Of a DNA stretch of 64,000 nucleotides, positions 32,308 through 44,191 are shown piece after piece (positions within the stretch are counted from its first letter, which is position 1; each line of letters begins with the position of its first letter). Origin of the DNA: Akebia trifoliata. Its lineage: Eukaryota; Streptophyta; Magnoliopsida; Ranunculales; Lardizabalaceae. The stretch is from NCBI GenBank assembly GCA_017979445.1, contig CM030715.1:12206187-12270186 (forward strand). Direction: 5' to 3'. The position numbers and the translations under genes were made by a program. The notes below the pieces were generated by a model, which worked only from the letters and a program-made list of their open reading frames with translations, was not told the origin of the DNA and searched no databases.

Positions 32308-33599
32308 CCTACTCACTCTCCCAAAAGTATTTTTATTCTCCCATTTGTCCATTTTAAAAAATGCATCCACCCTTGCTTTATGAGTTATTTGCAAATGAAT
32401 CAAGGTCTACTTTTCACTTACCACTTCACCTTTACACATGTCACTCCCCTATTCATCCTTCCAAAAGTACTTTTTGTTCTCTCACCTCTATTTATCAAAA
32501 AAATAAAAAATCAAATAATACTTTTAGGATTTGTTCACAAATGTCATTTTTGCCCTCATACAAATGAAAAATCCAAAAAGAAATAATATAAACCTTATGT
32601 CCATTCTCTTTATTTTTAGGGTTGGACCACTTTATCCCCAAAAGTTATCCAAAAATACTATAAATACCCTCATTTTTTAAGAGCAATTAAATGCTCTTAA
32701 GCCACCATCTCTCAACCTAAAACTCTACCAAAATCCCCACTCATTCTCTCATCTTTTAATTTCAACTCACTCAACCCTCAACCATCTCACTCAACTCTCA
32801 AGTCTACATCTCAATGTTCAAGACCACCAAGGGACAAGGTGGTACTAAGATATAGCTTGTTTTAAAGCTTGCATCTTCTTCTTCTAACCCTCTACTTTAT
32901 TTTTCTTTTAGAAATCCCTTAGGATGTAATGCACACTTTCTCCCATCTTCAATAGATTGGATTAAGGTTCGATCGAAAGGACGAGGGTTGAAGCCCTCTT
33001 TACCTTAATTTCATGCATCATATTGTACACAATGCACACACTCACCTATGCATGACAATGATGAAAAAATGTGTCACCCTCTTGATGGGGTGAAACACTA
33101 AGTTCTAGTCATGCATACATGCATCAAGGTTGTGGCCTCAAGGGAACTCCATCATGGAGTCTCTCTAAAAGCTCAAACTTACATTTATATTCATAAATTT
33201 AATGTAACTATGTGGGTCATTCTTTTCTATAGAATGCCTGAACGTCACTTTGAAATCAAAACCCTTTGTTAAGAGGACATTTTACTCCAATGCACACACC
33301 ACTCTTATCATGCATTCTCATGCATTTTAGTATTTACTTTCTTAAATTTTTTACAAGATAAAATGGCCAAGCAAGGTAACCACCTTTGGTGGAGAGGATG
33401 GGATGCCTAACACCTTCTCCATCCTCTAACAAGACCTCCTTACCTAGATCTTGGGTAGACCTTACCCTTTCCAACACATGAGAGTCACTACAATGCCATG
33501 GAAAAAATGTTTTTCAAAAAAATTGATTCGGGTGTCCATTCACACCCATTTCCAAAAAAGAATGGTAACTACTCCAAACAATGTAGCATTAAGATTCAT

Positions 33600-34312
33600 G
33601 GTGAATATTTCATGTCTACAAACTGATAAAAGGGAATAGAAACGATGTTACATTTAATGCGTTAAGACGTCAACAATAGATGTAATGATAGGAGATAATG
33701 GCAACCAATTAAGAAAGAGATGCGTGTCTTGAGAAGTCAACGAGACTTTGTGTATCCTCGAGAAGAGGTAAATGTAGAGTGTAATATTGGTACATTATCT
33801 AGATTGTACACATATCCTAGTAGAGAAATTGCTACATGGAATGAGTCAGTAAAACCAATCTTGCCCAACAGCAAGGAAGACCAAGTTTGTAATGCCTGGT
33901 CTGACTGATGTGGCAGGACAACATAAGAAAAGATCTGGTCTGTTTAGTAGGATAGGCCTAGTCCTAATATTTTCATAATTATAGATTAAGCATGTCAAGT
34001 CCAAAGATCTTGAAAGAGATCTCTAGAGAATCTTGGACTCAATCTCATTGATTCAAATTCTATTCAGGATCCTTGCAATCAGGGGATTCACCGTAATCTA
34101 ATCCCGATTATAGGGAAAACTTATAAATAGAAGAGTTAACAGAGGCAAGGGGATCTTTTTGGTTGAGAAAATAAATACTGAAACTTTTTTTTAATAGGAT
34201 TTCTCTACAATTCTAACTTGGGCTTTGGAGAATTATTGGTAGGTGCCATACCGATGCTTATAGAAGGGACCGGGGAGCTACTTTGGATCAATAGGGTAGG
34301 GACGATCAAGGT
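33600..34312 (+). mobile_element. Truncated Tat LTR fragment
   Basis: Related to 48460-49120: both share gatgcgtgtc-gagaag, cgagacttygtgt, cctcgagaagaggtaa, a TATA-type ttataaatagaag (about 34130), and a final gaagaatt-ttgg-aggtrcca-accgatgct phrase. Neither end is intact. It is directly followed by the truncated LTR of the next element. Confidence 0.65.
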
Positions 34313-34338
34313 AAAACTCGATTACACCTCTATACTGA

Positions 34339-35482
34339 CCAAAAATCCATAAATAACACAAATCGATACTCTCATTGAATTCCTTGTAAAAAATTGATTT
34401 CAAAACATCGAAAAATGACTTTGAAACATAAAAGTCCTCTTCGGGGACTAAACGATAATTTTTCAATTTTAACAATTTAAAAACATTAATTAATATAAAG
34501 TGAAATCCTAATTAAAATTAAAATTTTTAAACTAATTAATTAAGCTCTCAGGCAAAATTGTTGATGGTTGCCCACTTATTTAAGAGGACCCCCGTGATAT
34601 TTATTAAAAAATCCCTCCATCTAGGGGCTTAAAGAATTAAAATATAATTAAGGAGGGTTCTCCAAAAATTAAAAATATATTCATTCGTTGTACATAAGAA
34701 TTAAAATCCTAATCTAAAGAAACCTAGTCAATCAAATAAGACTTAAGTGAAAATCCTAATTAATATTCTAATCTAAAGAAACCTAGTCAATCAAATAAGA
34801 CTTAAGTCAAAACCCTAATTCACCTTATCTAAAAGAAACCTAATTAAACACCAACTCTTCCAAAAAATCTATAAATAAGTGCCTCCACAATCCAATCTCG
34901 CATGTCAAAACAAATCCTAGAAAAAGTAGGTCAAAAAGTCTCCCTAGCCTTCTCCAAATCCTAATTTTGAAGTCCTAACTCCCTGCCTATCATCCAAACC
35001 TCAACTTTTACTCAAAAAACACTCAAAAATCTTTCAAAAACATCCAGAAATCCTTCAAAAAATATAGAAAGTACTCAGATCTAGATACTTCAACTTGGAG
35101 ATCAAAAGCAGATCCAGTAACAGAAATAAAGCAAGGAATTTCATATAAGGAGTCTCTCTGCCAGTTCTAAGGGAACAAATCCTTGCGATCATCTAGGTAT
35201 ACTTCTTATTTATTTATTTTTTATTGATTTTAGGTCTTTTAGCAATGTAATATTTTTTAGAAAATAGTAGAAACCGATGTTTGACGGGCGAGGCTGGTGC
35301 CTAGCACCTTCCAACCCCGTAACGTGATCCCCGGACCATAGTTTCTTTTTATTCGTAGATTAATTGTTTCTATGTATTTAGAGTCAATGCTCGATTCCTA
35401 GACTGTAATAACTAGGTGGCGACTCCCAAACCTCAAAAATCAAAAGCGGATCCACACTCCCCGCGGATCGAGGGAACTTTCA
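34339..35482 (+). repeat. 5' LTR of the non-autonomous element, left end missing
   Basis: Similarity to 43110-44191 begins at about ccaaaaatccataaataaca. Roughly the first 420 bases of the LTR are missing. TATA-type tctataaata lies at about 34868. It ends GGGAACTTTCA. Confidence 0.85.
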
Positions 35483-35483
35483 G

Positions 35484-35502
35484 TGGCGACTCCATTGGGG
35501 AT
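35484..35502 (+). promoter_or_regulatory. Primer-binding site, tRNA-Arg type
   Basis: TGGCGACTCCATTGGGGAT, one or two changes from the site at 4358. It lies two bases after the LTR. Confidence 0.85.
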
Positions 35503-36386
35503 TGTTTGAGTATCAAACTTGAAAACCTTAAAAAGTGTCACATTGCAAAATTGGCTTATTTTTCTTTATTTTATTTATTTTACTTATTTATTTATTTTTT
35601 ATTAATTAATTTTATTTTTTTAGGGCATGTTAGTAGATTTTTTTATTATTTTGAGTTTTTTATTTTGTCGATTCCAATAATAATGAAAGATTCAAAATGA
35701 CATATGAAATGTGGAAAGGGAGTCTCTCATTTTTTTATCTCTCTCTAAGAATAGAAGGCTTCTCTTCTAAATCTTACAAAAGCATTAAAGGGACTGGAGG
35801 GAGAAAAAATTAGACACGTCCCTGTGGATCCAATAGGCGTCGCAAGAACATGGTTGAAGTCACTACTTTGGAATCGAACCAGAGGAGACGATTTTGGCGA
35901 ATAAAGATCACGCCTAAGCTCCAATTATTCAACGTCGATTCCCCAAAAAAAAAGGTTCTTTGTATGTCTTTAAGGTGCATACGTTAATATGATGCTTGGA
36001 TTTGTTAATTCTAAGGCTTTTAACAACAGATTTGGTAGTGGAAACAAATGGTTCACTCGAATACGGGTTTGGGAAAATCCCACTAAAGGAGTATGATGAG
36101 AAGATGATCATCGAGATCTATAAATCGCTGATGGCATAGGGACAATTGGTGCCTCGTGACGCTAGGATTCCAACGGGGACGATTTCTAGCCACCATTAAA
36201 AGAATTGTTATTGATGATTCATTATTTTTTCTTCATTTTTTTTGTTTTGTTTTTCTTAATAATAAATTATTAGTAATTTCTTTTTCTTTTAAAAAAAGGG
36301 AAATCAAAGCAAAAATCTTTTTCTCTCTCTCTCTCTCTCTATTTGTGTGTTTGTGAGATAGATTTGCCTGTCTTTCTCTTTGGGGG
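35503..36386 (+). other. Leader upstream of the transporter fragment
   Basis: AT-rich at first; then a more balanced stretch (35800-36180) with no recognised protein; then pyrimidine-rich with a (TC)n run near 36320-36340, like a plant 5' UTR. This fits with the transporter's own 5' flank having come along. Confidence 0.45.
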
Positions 36387-36719
36387 AGAAAGATTGAGGC
36401 AAAGAAGAGTGCTTCTTCTATTTCAGATGTTGGTGCATGGGCGATGAATGTTATCAGCTTTGTCGGCATTATCATGACCAACCAGCAGCTTATGTCCCCC
36501 AATGGTTATGGTTTCAACTTCGCTGCGACTGCGCTGACTGATCTGGTGTCTAAATCTGCTAGCAATTCCATATCAAAGCATGTACCTTTGTGGGAGCCTT
36601 TATGGTTCTCAATTGCTGCCAATGCGTCAATCACGGGTATGAATTTGAGCTTCATGTTAAACTCTGTTGGATTTTATCAGGTTTCAAAATTGAGTATGTT
36701 TCTAGTTGGGAGAATGTAA
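36387..36719 (+). pseudogene. UDP-rhamnose/UDP-galactose transporter fragment in the leader
   Basis: An uninterrupted frame reads KIEAKKSASSISDVGAWAMN, VISFVGIIMTNQQLMSPNGY, ... SISKHVPLWEPLWFSIAANA and NLSFMLNSVGFYQVSKLSM before ending at 36719. This is the N-terminal part (first two or three membrane helices) of the URGT group of Golgi nucleotide-sugar transporters. Compared with that group a few residues after the NYGFNFAAT-like stretch seem deleted, and the rest of the ~340-residue protein is missing. The first ATG in frame is at 36444; an upstream start is not present. The related element at 2.6-20 kb lacks this piece, so it was probably acquired by this element or inserted into it. Confidence 0.82.
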
Positions 36720-38340
36720 GTCTTTGTCTTTTTCAGTTTGAATAATCGCAACTGTGTTGGGAGAAGATAAGCCTTTGTTTTTTTCTATCTCTTTGGTTCT
36801 GTTTTATTTGTTGTTTGCAGCAACATAAAATAAAATAAAACAAAAAAGAGGTTGTGAGTGTTGCTGCCAACAACATAAAGAAAAGATAATAAGTAATGAG
36901 TATTGAATGTGTGAGTTGTGTGTGCTGGCAGCAACCAAGAGAAAAAACAAATAAAAAGGTAAGGCTATCCTCACCAATTTAGTAAGATTTCAAAAGTTGC
37001 TCAAGGTTGTTGACCTTACCATGTGGCATCCAAGAGCATGATCCAACGCCATGTGCTTATGGCAGATAGAATTCTAAGAACTTTTAAAAGAAAATTTAAA
37101 AAAAAAAATTTAATTAATTTTTATTTTGAATTTTGATTTTAAATTTGAGATTTCATCGTGGCCCATTTTAAAAAACTTGGATCTAAATTAAAAAAAATAT
37201 ATTGAATTTTATTCTCAGATCCAAATTTTTTTCTAAAAAGGCCATGGTATTAGATTACTAATGAGATGGCCACGTTGACTTAGTGACCTTTAGTAAACTT
37301 TGAAATATCTTTGTGCTGGTAAAATTAAATTATTTTTTTTTAAAAAAAAAGAAGTTTTTTCTTGTGCCTACATGGTTGGTCGATAATTGATATTTTTTTA
37401 AGTGTTATCCTGATTTATTGATCATCATTCTCTTTTTCTCTACCTTGATTGATTGCCTACTTGATATGTCATGATCCTAATTGATATATATTTTGATGTG
37501 CATGCCTTAATTTTGATTTTGATGTTATGGATTTGATGTATTTTGATCAATATTTGTATGGAATCCATAATTTGATGATTTGATCTGGCCCACGGGCCCA
37601 TTTATTTGAAAAATTCCCCTATTTTGCACACACCACTAGCACATTTATTTTGTTGCATTACATGCTTGCATGTCCCTTCTAGCCAACGTGGCACTAGTGC
37701 ATGACCCGGTCACTTCGAAGATGCGAAGTCATTCATGAAAACCACAACTCCAGTCACGTATCTTAGGGTATATAAAACTGGGGCATCAGTACCGTTTGAT
37801 CAGATGACTCTAAAAGGTATATCGATGCACCCAGGCTAGAATGACCTGAGCCTTTGTCTATTGTAAGCCACAAAGTCACATGTCCCGATCGTCAACCCTA
37901 GACTCGTACCTATACAGTATATCAAAGTTAATCTAAATTTACCAACTGCACTTCTTGGTTAAAATTAGTGCTAAGCAAGATCCTGCCCCGATATACTATG
38001 GTACAAGGGGGATAGATTACATCTATTCTAATTGAGAGGTGACTTAAGAGTGTCCTTACTCAGCATTGTGCGCCACCTCTCAACTGGGGATTAAACTAAT
38101 TACTTTTGACTTCAGAGATTTGGATTGGAGTCTTAGATTATCACCTATACGATATATCAAACCAAGTCACCACGTACCATCTGATTGAATACGCTTGAAA
38201 GGTATATAGGTGCACTTGGGCAAGGGTGGCCAGATAAGTTGCATTGCATGTAGTAAACCTAGAGTCTAGAAGCCTTCCTATAGGTCACGACCCGACCTAA
38301 CTATGGGTGTTCCTGGGTTGCTCTATTCAATCCAATCAAC
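36720..38340 (+). other. Leader segment related to the Ogre-like element
   Basis: From about 37560 the text follows 6860-7660 (agccaacgtggcactagtgc, acgtatcttagggtatataa, tgcactt-aagggtggccag). No gene is present. A strong donor-like CAG|GTAAGT sits at 38339-38347, at the point where similarity ends. Confidence 0.6.
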
Positions 38341-39679
38341 AGGTAAGTGGACGGACCGATCCAGACCGTTCAAATTAAACTCGCAATATCGATCCGACCC
38401 AATGTGTGAAATGTAAATCAATTGGCCCAATCGACAAATGGATCAAACTAATCAACTCCAAACCAGTTGGACCAATTGGTTTTACTTTCAAAGATTTAGA
38501 CTATTTTATACCAAAAGGATTAGATCTTAGGGTCAAATTATTTTGTCTAATCAGAGGTTCAATCCCAATCAGGGGTAGACCCGTGACTAATCTGTTTCAC
38601 CTTCTTGGTCACTATAGACTTATAGTGCATTTGGATTCAATGTTTCCAACCGGACTTAGGTTAAGTTATATCAAAATTTTAATTATGTGGTTAAGAGTCA
38701 ATGGTTAACCTTGGTTTACTTCCAATCAGGAATTAATTGCTCCTAAACGTTCTAAACCATCATATGTACCACTCTGGGTCCATGAAGAAAGTCATCTTTC
38801 CAGAGTACCAATGTCAAGTCCAAGTAGTCTATCCACCCAAAAGGACCTCCCGCTCTGTAGATAAGCGTCCCTAAGTTTTCTCTTAGTTTTAATTCAGTTT
38901 TCATCAGTCTTTAAATTTAATTGTTCATTTTAGTTACATTAGTCTTTCGTTAATTTTTGAGTTTTAGTCGAGTTTGTCAGTTTATGTTTTTTATGTCCAA
39001 TAAAGTAAAGAAGCTTTTGATTATCATGCGTGCAATAATGATGTTAACATAAAATTTGACATGAGGAATGACTCAAGGCTCACTAATCAAGCCTGATAAA
39101 TATTGGAATTAAAGAGTATACTTAAGAAGTGCAAATTAGTACTACATTATCTTAAGGGAACATGAGAGAATAATAAAATTACTTGAGAAACTCAGCAACG
39201 TTCCTGCATAGTCTCATGAGGATATAAAGTTAATGGTGGACTTCAAAGTCAAAGATCATCAAGAATGATGCAGTTGATACCATCGACAAAGGTGCCAAGA
39301 TTTGTAAGAAGGGATTCATCATGTTTTTCACTCGAGAAAAGAGAGTTCTATTTCATAAAAGAATAAAAGATTTTCTTGAAAATCTAGAAAAGTTGAACAG
39401 TTAAATACAAAGAATTCAATCACACTCAATTCCGTAAAAGAAGACTGAAAAGGTATTCATTCTCAAAAGAAGACTTTACTCAATAGAGCAATCAAGACAT
39501 CGAGTTTCCTAAACTTTGACTAAATCAAGAAGTATTTCTCCAAATGATGTTTTTTTTTGTTGAACCATTTTCTTGTCTTACCAAGAAAAGATAACCTTCT
39601 TTAGCCCATCTTAGCCTCTAAAAAAATCAATAGCCTTTTCTTTCTAAACCACACCAACCAATCTTGGGAAAGAATCTTT
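38341..39679. other. Unrecognised sequence in place of gag-pol
   Basis: 1.3 kb lies between the leader and the post-pol motif. One forward stretch (38406-38708) is open for ~100 codons, but its composition gives no family signal and contains no retroelement motif. The rest is AT-rich. It may be unrelated filler or the much-decayed remnant of another sequence. Confidence 0.4.
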
Positions 39680-39770
39680 GTATGAACTACGTTTTGACCT
39701 GATCTTAAAAGAGAAAAGAAATATTTGGGATACGTACGCAACCTGAGAAGTTACTTCAGGTCCGATCACA
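39680..39770 (+). promoter_or_regulatory. Post-pol hairpin motif, second copy
   Basis: CTACGT at 39687, TACGTA near 39731, then CCTGAGAAG-T-acttcagg. It is the counterpart of 16305-16380, keeping the second hairpin fully and the first nearly so. It marks where pol would end. Confidence 0.65.
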
Positions 39771-39839
39771 CAAAAAAAATGTATTTTCTTAAAAAAAGTG
39801 TCATCCAAAAGGAAATTCCCCTATTGAAAGGTTCAAAAG

Positions 39840-40020
39840 AAGTAATGCCAAACTAGGGGCATTAAAAGAAAGAGTCAAAATAATTGATAGAAAAGAAAAG
39901 AATGTCAAACTAGGGGTATTAAAAAAAATCAAAAAATTTACAAAAAGGAAAAGAATGCCAAACTAGGGGCATTAGAAGAAAAAGAGAATATCAGACAAGG
40001 GGCATTTTGAAAAAGTCGAG
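39840..40020 (+). repeat. Short repeats of 'gccaaactaggggcatt'
   Basis: Four copies of an aactaggggcatt-type phrase at about 39850, 39910, 39960 and 40000. Similar words occur near 17200-17330 in the Ogre-like element. Confidence 0.65.
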
Positions 40021-40154
40021 CCTTATACATTTTCTTTCTAAACCATATCCTAAGTCCACCTATTAAGTCATCTTGAATGTTAATTGATTCGGTTAAGGTG
40101 CAAAAACCAAGAAGTTGTTGAGTTAAATATTCAAAATCATCAAGAAAAAAAAGA

Positions 40155-40455
40155 AGCTTGCTAGGTTGAAAACCTGAAAAAATAACCTAGACAAAAATTG
40201 GGATATAAAAAAAAGGAAAAATCCTATTGAGAAGAAAAATTCAAAAAGAAGTTGTCAAATTAGTTATTCAAGATCATCAAGAAAAAAGAGAAGCCCGCTA
40301 AGTCGAAAATCCGAAAGGGTGACTTAGGCAAAAGTTAGGGCATAACCATAAAAAAGAAGGCTTGCTAGATTGAAAACCTGAAAAAGCAACCTCAACAAAA
40401 ATCAAGGTATCACAAAGCCCGCTAGATTGAAAATCTGAAGAAGCGATCTAGGTAA
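40155..40455 (+). repeat. Hairpin repeat array, four copies
   Basis: Outer stems are CTAGGTT/AACCTAG (40161), CTAAGTC/GACTTAG (40308), a decayed copy (40364) and CTAGAT/ATCTAG (40422). The cores are GAAAACC...GG; one has CCGAAAGG, a GNRA-type loop. They are homologous to the copies at 16660-16890. Confidence 0.8.
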
Positions 40456-41149
40456 AAATTAGGGCATCATCAAATAGAGGAAAATATCCCATCAAGAAGA
40501 AAAATTCAAAATAAAGCTTGTGTAGAAACTAGGAGATGCAGAACCATTCAAGCCACAACATTCAACGAAAATAATATTAAAGTCGAAGAAACTCAGAAGC
40601 CATCTTGAACATTGTAAAATCTTTAAGAGTATGTTTACTTATCCAAGTATTCACAGAAGGAAAATGTAGAACCATCGACCACTTTAAAGAAAAATATCTT
40701 CTATTCTAATAATTATCAAGATTTTAAGTCCAGCTCAAGTATTTTTCAAAGGAATATCAAAAGGAAAATGATCAAATCATTTATTGCATATATGATAATC
40801 TTAAGAGTCTTGAAAATTTAAGGGAATATTGATTCTTCTGTCATATATCAAAGTCTATAATTGTTCGTTCATATTTTTCAAGTGCAATCCATTCCATCAG
40901 TTTGACAGTCAAGTTTCAATTAAAGCCAACCTTAAAACTAGGGGCATTTTTGAAAGTCATTGCGACTCCAAAGTTTTACTATCACATGATGAAAAGGAAA
41001 ATCTTACAAAAGCTTAAATGTCCGGCGAAGTCCAATGATAATTATGAATTCAGATGCATGATAAGTCAATAAAGGCCCAATCTTTCAAAATTTGAGCTCG
41101 ATAATACTAAGTCTTTAACTAATTCAATCCTGAGAAGCGTGGCCCCTAT

Positions 41150-42175
41150 AAGTTCTATCCGAGAAACGAGACTCCAACTTTTTTTGAATCACAGAATGAA
41201 TTAACAGAATGGTTTAAGTTCTTGTAAACCTTAGCTAGAGTCTGAGAAATAAGACTCCAACTTTGTTTGAATCATAGAATGAACTAATAGGATTGTTTAA
41301 GTTCCTGTAAACCTTAATTAGAGTCAAAGAAATGAGACTCCAGCTTTGTTAGAATCATAGAATGAATTAACAGGATTGTTTAAGTTCCTATAAAACTTAG
41401 CCAGAGTCTGAGAAATGAGACTCCAGCTTTGTTTGAATCATAGAATGAATTAACAAGATTGTTTAAGTTCTTGTAAACCTTAGCTAGAGTTCGAAAAACA
41501 AGACTCTAGCTTTGTTTGAATCATAGAATGAAGTAACAAAATTGTTTAAGTTCCTGTAAACCTTAGCTAGAGTTCGAGAAACGAGACTCTAGCTTTGTTT
41601 GAATCATAAATGAATTAATAGGATTGTTTAAGTTCTTGTAAACCATAACCAAAGTCTGAGAAATGAGACTCCAGCTTTATTTGAATCATAGAATGAATTA
41701 ACAGGATTGTTTAAGTTCCTGTAAAACTTAGTCAGAGTCCAAGAAATGAGACTCCAGCTTTGTTTGAATCATATAATGAATTAACAAAATTGTTTAAGTT
41801 CCTGTAAACCTTAGCCAAAGTCCTAGAAACGAGACACCAGCTTTGTTTGAATCATAGAATAAATTAATAGGATTGTTTAAGTTCCTGTAAAACTTAGCCA
41901 GAGTCCGAGAAATGAGACTCCAGCTTTGTTTGAATCATAAAATTAATTAACAGGGTTGTTTAAGTTCCTATAAACCTTAGCCAGAGTCCGATAAACGAGA
42001 CTCCGACTTTGTTTGAATCATAGAATGAATTAACGGGATTGTTTAAGTTCTTGTAAATCTCAGTCCGAGTCCAAGAAACTAGACTCCAACTTGAATAGGA
42101 TTTTTTAAGTTCCTACAAACCTTAGCCTGAGAAGCGTGGCTCCAATAAGCTCGAGTCCGATAAACGAGACTCAAA
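41150..42175 (+). repeat. ~83 bp satellite-like array, about 12 copies
   Basis: The monomer is gagtctgagaaatgagactc, then cagctttgtttgaatcatag, aatgaattaacaggattgtt, taagttcctgtaaaccttag cca. Copies are 80-84 bp and drift at the right end. Most keep a GAGTC...GACTC inverted repeat; two copies (about 41484 and 41567) have the longer AGCTAGAGT/ACTCTAGCT. The array sits in the 3' UTR, like the 34 bp array of the Ogre-like element, but is unrelated in sequence. Confidence 0.9.
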
Positions 42176-42659
42176 TTTTTTCGAACTATAAAATAGAATT
42201 TCGATAGGATTTAATAGAGTTTCTACATCACCTATCTCATTATTCAAACTTATCATAATTCAATATTGTGTGATTGTCTTCATTGTGTATGTGCATTTCA
42301 ATTTGAATCATCGTCGTCAGTGAGAGAAGATCTCTAAGACCTGACATTTGTAATTATCGAGGAGAGTTTCTTTTCAATGATCCGATAGAATACTCAGTAA
42401 GTATCACACCTTTGCACATACCTGCACTTTTGATTAGTAAGGGAGAATTTTTCAAAATTCAAGGATCTGACACCGTCGGTGAGAGCTTGCGCTCAAGAAA
42501 CTGACAAACTTTTAGTTCGGGGAGAGTATTACCCTTAAAGATCCAAACGTTCCGACGAATTACTAAAGAATGCAAAATGAACTATCACTAGCTTTGGCAT
42601 TCAGATATCGCACTATCTACCAAAATAGATTTACTATCTAGTTTGCTTCAACCCTCTGT
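42176..42659 (+). other. 3' UTR end conserved with the Ogre-like element
   Basis: 42430-42660 follows 18390-18636 with small changes. No gene is present. Confidence 0.65.
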
Positions 42660-42673
42660 CACAGAGGGGCATC
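42660..42673 (+). promoter_or_regulatory. Polypurine tract
   Basis: CACAGAGGGGCATC before TGTAGACACC, one base different from the tract at 18624. Confidence 0.8.
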
Positions 42674-44191
42674 TGTAGACACCCCATTTTCGCACTCGCC
42701 TGATTAATCAACTCGTCAACCCAATTGCTACGGTTCCCAATGATGGATGAATATTTCAATGTTTTTATTTGTTACTAGGTATGTTTTAGAAATTCAGATA
42801 AGGTATCTTAAGCAAGTAAAACTTTAGAAGCCACACTACGCTAGGAAAATATGACCTCAAAACATAAAAATCATCATTCTTCAGACAAAAAGAAGCTTTA
42901 CGAGAAAAATTAATAAAAAATTATCAAATTACTAAAATACCCCTAACATTAAAACATCCTTAAAGCCTACATTACGATTAAAAAAATCCTTTTGTACACA
43001 TAAAACAGTAAATTAAAATCAAATAAACTGTTTAGTCAATTTTCACCAAATTTGACAAAATTACGAAAATGCCCTTTATTGGGTCCACAATCATTTCACA
43101 CCAAAAATCCATAAATAATACAAATCGATACTCTCATTGAATTTCTTACGAAAAATCAATTCCAAAACATCCCAAAACGTTGAAAAACGACTTCGAAACA
43201 TAAAAGTCTTCTTCGGGGGCAAAATGATAATTTTTCAATTTTAACAATTTAAAAACATTAAGTAATGTAAAGTGAAATCCTAATTAAAATTAAAATTTTT
43301 AAACCAATCAATCAAGCTCTCAAGCAAAATTGTTGATGGTTGCCCACTTATTTAAGAGAAGCCCCCTGATATTTATTAAAAGACCCCTCCATCTGGGGAT
43401 GTAAAGAATTAAAATATAATTAAGGGGGGTTCTCCAAAAATAAAAAATATATTCTTTCGTTGTACGTAAGAATTAAAACCCTAATCTAAAGAAACCTAGT
43501 CAATCAAATAAGACTTAAGTCAAAATCCTAATTCATCTTATCTAAAAAAGACATAATTAAAGACCAACTCTTCCAAAAAATTTATAAATAGAAGCCTCCA
43601 CAACCCAATCTCACACGTCAAAATAAATCCTAGAAAAAATAGGTCAAAAAGTCTCTCTAGTCTTCTCCAAATCCTAATTTTGAAGTCCTGACTCCCTACT
43701 TATCATCTAAACCCCAATTTTTACTCAAAAAACACCCATAAACCTTTCAAAAACATCCAGAAACTCTTCAAAAAAATGTAGAAAATACTCAGATCTATAT
43801 ACCTCAACTTGGAGATCAGAAGCAGATCCAGTGACAGAAAGAAAACAAGGAATCTCATACAAGGAGTCTCTTCGCGAACTCTGAGAGAACAAATCGTTGC
43901 GATCATCTAGGTATACTTATTATTTTTTTTATTGGTTTTAGGTCTTTTAGCAATGTAATCTTTTTTTAAAAATAGTAGAGACCGGCATTTGTCAGGAGGG
44001 GTTTGTGCCTAATACCCTCCAATCCCGTAATGTAATCCCCAGACTATAGTTTTTTTTTTATTCGTAGATTAGTTGTTTTTATCTATTTAGAGTCAATGCT
44101 CGGTTCCTAGACTGTAATAACTAGGTGGCGACTCCCAAACCTCAAAAATCAAAAGTGGATCCGTACTTTCCACTGATCGAGGGCGCTTTCA
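42674..44191 (+). repeat. 3' LTR of the non-autonomous element
   Basis: 1518 bp, TGTAGACACCCC to GGGCGCTTTCA. The TATA box tttataaata lies at about 43581. It is diverged from the 2611-type LTR and about 230 bp shorter, mainly in the U3 repeat region. Confidence 0.9.

Larger units (their letters stand above)
28510..33580 (+). mobile_element. 3' end of a Tat-type gypsy element (3' UTR and LTR)
   Basis: 28510-30281 is repeat-rich 3' UTR whose text is matched on the opposite strand at 53190-53990 in another element. A polypurine tract lies at 30282-30295, and the LTR starts TGTAAATACCCCAATTTGC at 30296. A TATA-like ctataaatacc lies at about 32660. The LTR runs to about 33575, where caccatttccaaaa and ggtaactactcc hint at the U5 end, and is then cut off by another LTR fragment. 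An Athila solo LTR (31107-32307) interrupts it. No pol is present here. Confidence 0.75.
34339..44191 (+). mobile_element. Gag-pol-less Ogre relative (non-autonomous)
   Basis: A 5'-truncated LTR (34339-35482), a primer site, a leader, 3' UTR repeats, a polypurine tract and a complete 3' LTR (42674-44191) are present. LTR starts, ends, TATA box and the post-pol motif match the element at 2611-20379, but no gag, protease, RT or integrase sequence lies between 35503 and 42660. The leader includes a fragment of a host transporter gene. Such elements depend on proteins of an intact relative. Loss of the left LTR part leaves no target duplication to check. Confidence 0.85.

Noticed and set aside
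38406..38708. Forward frame of ~100 codons as a replacement gene for gag-pol
   Set aside because: No recognisable domain or initiation context; composition matches surrounding non-coding DNA. Kept only as an unexplained region.
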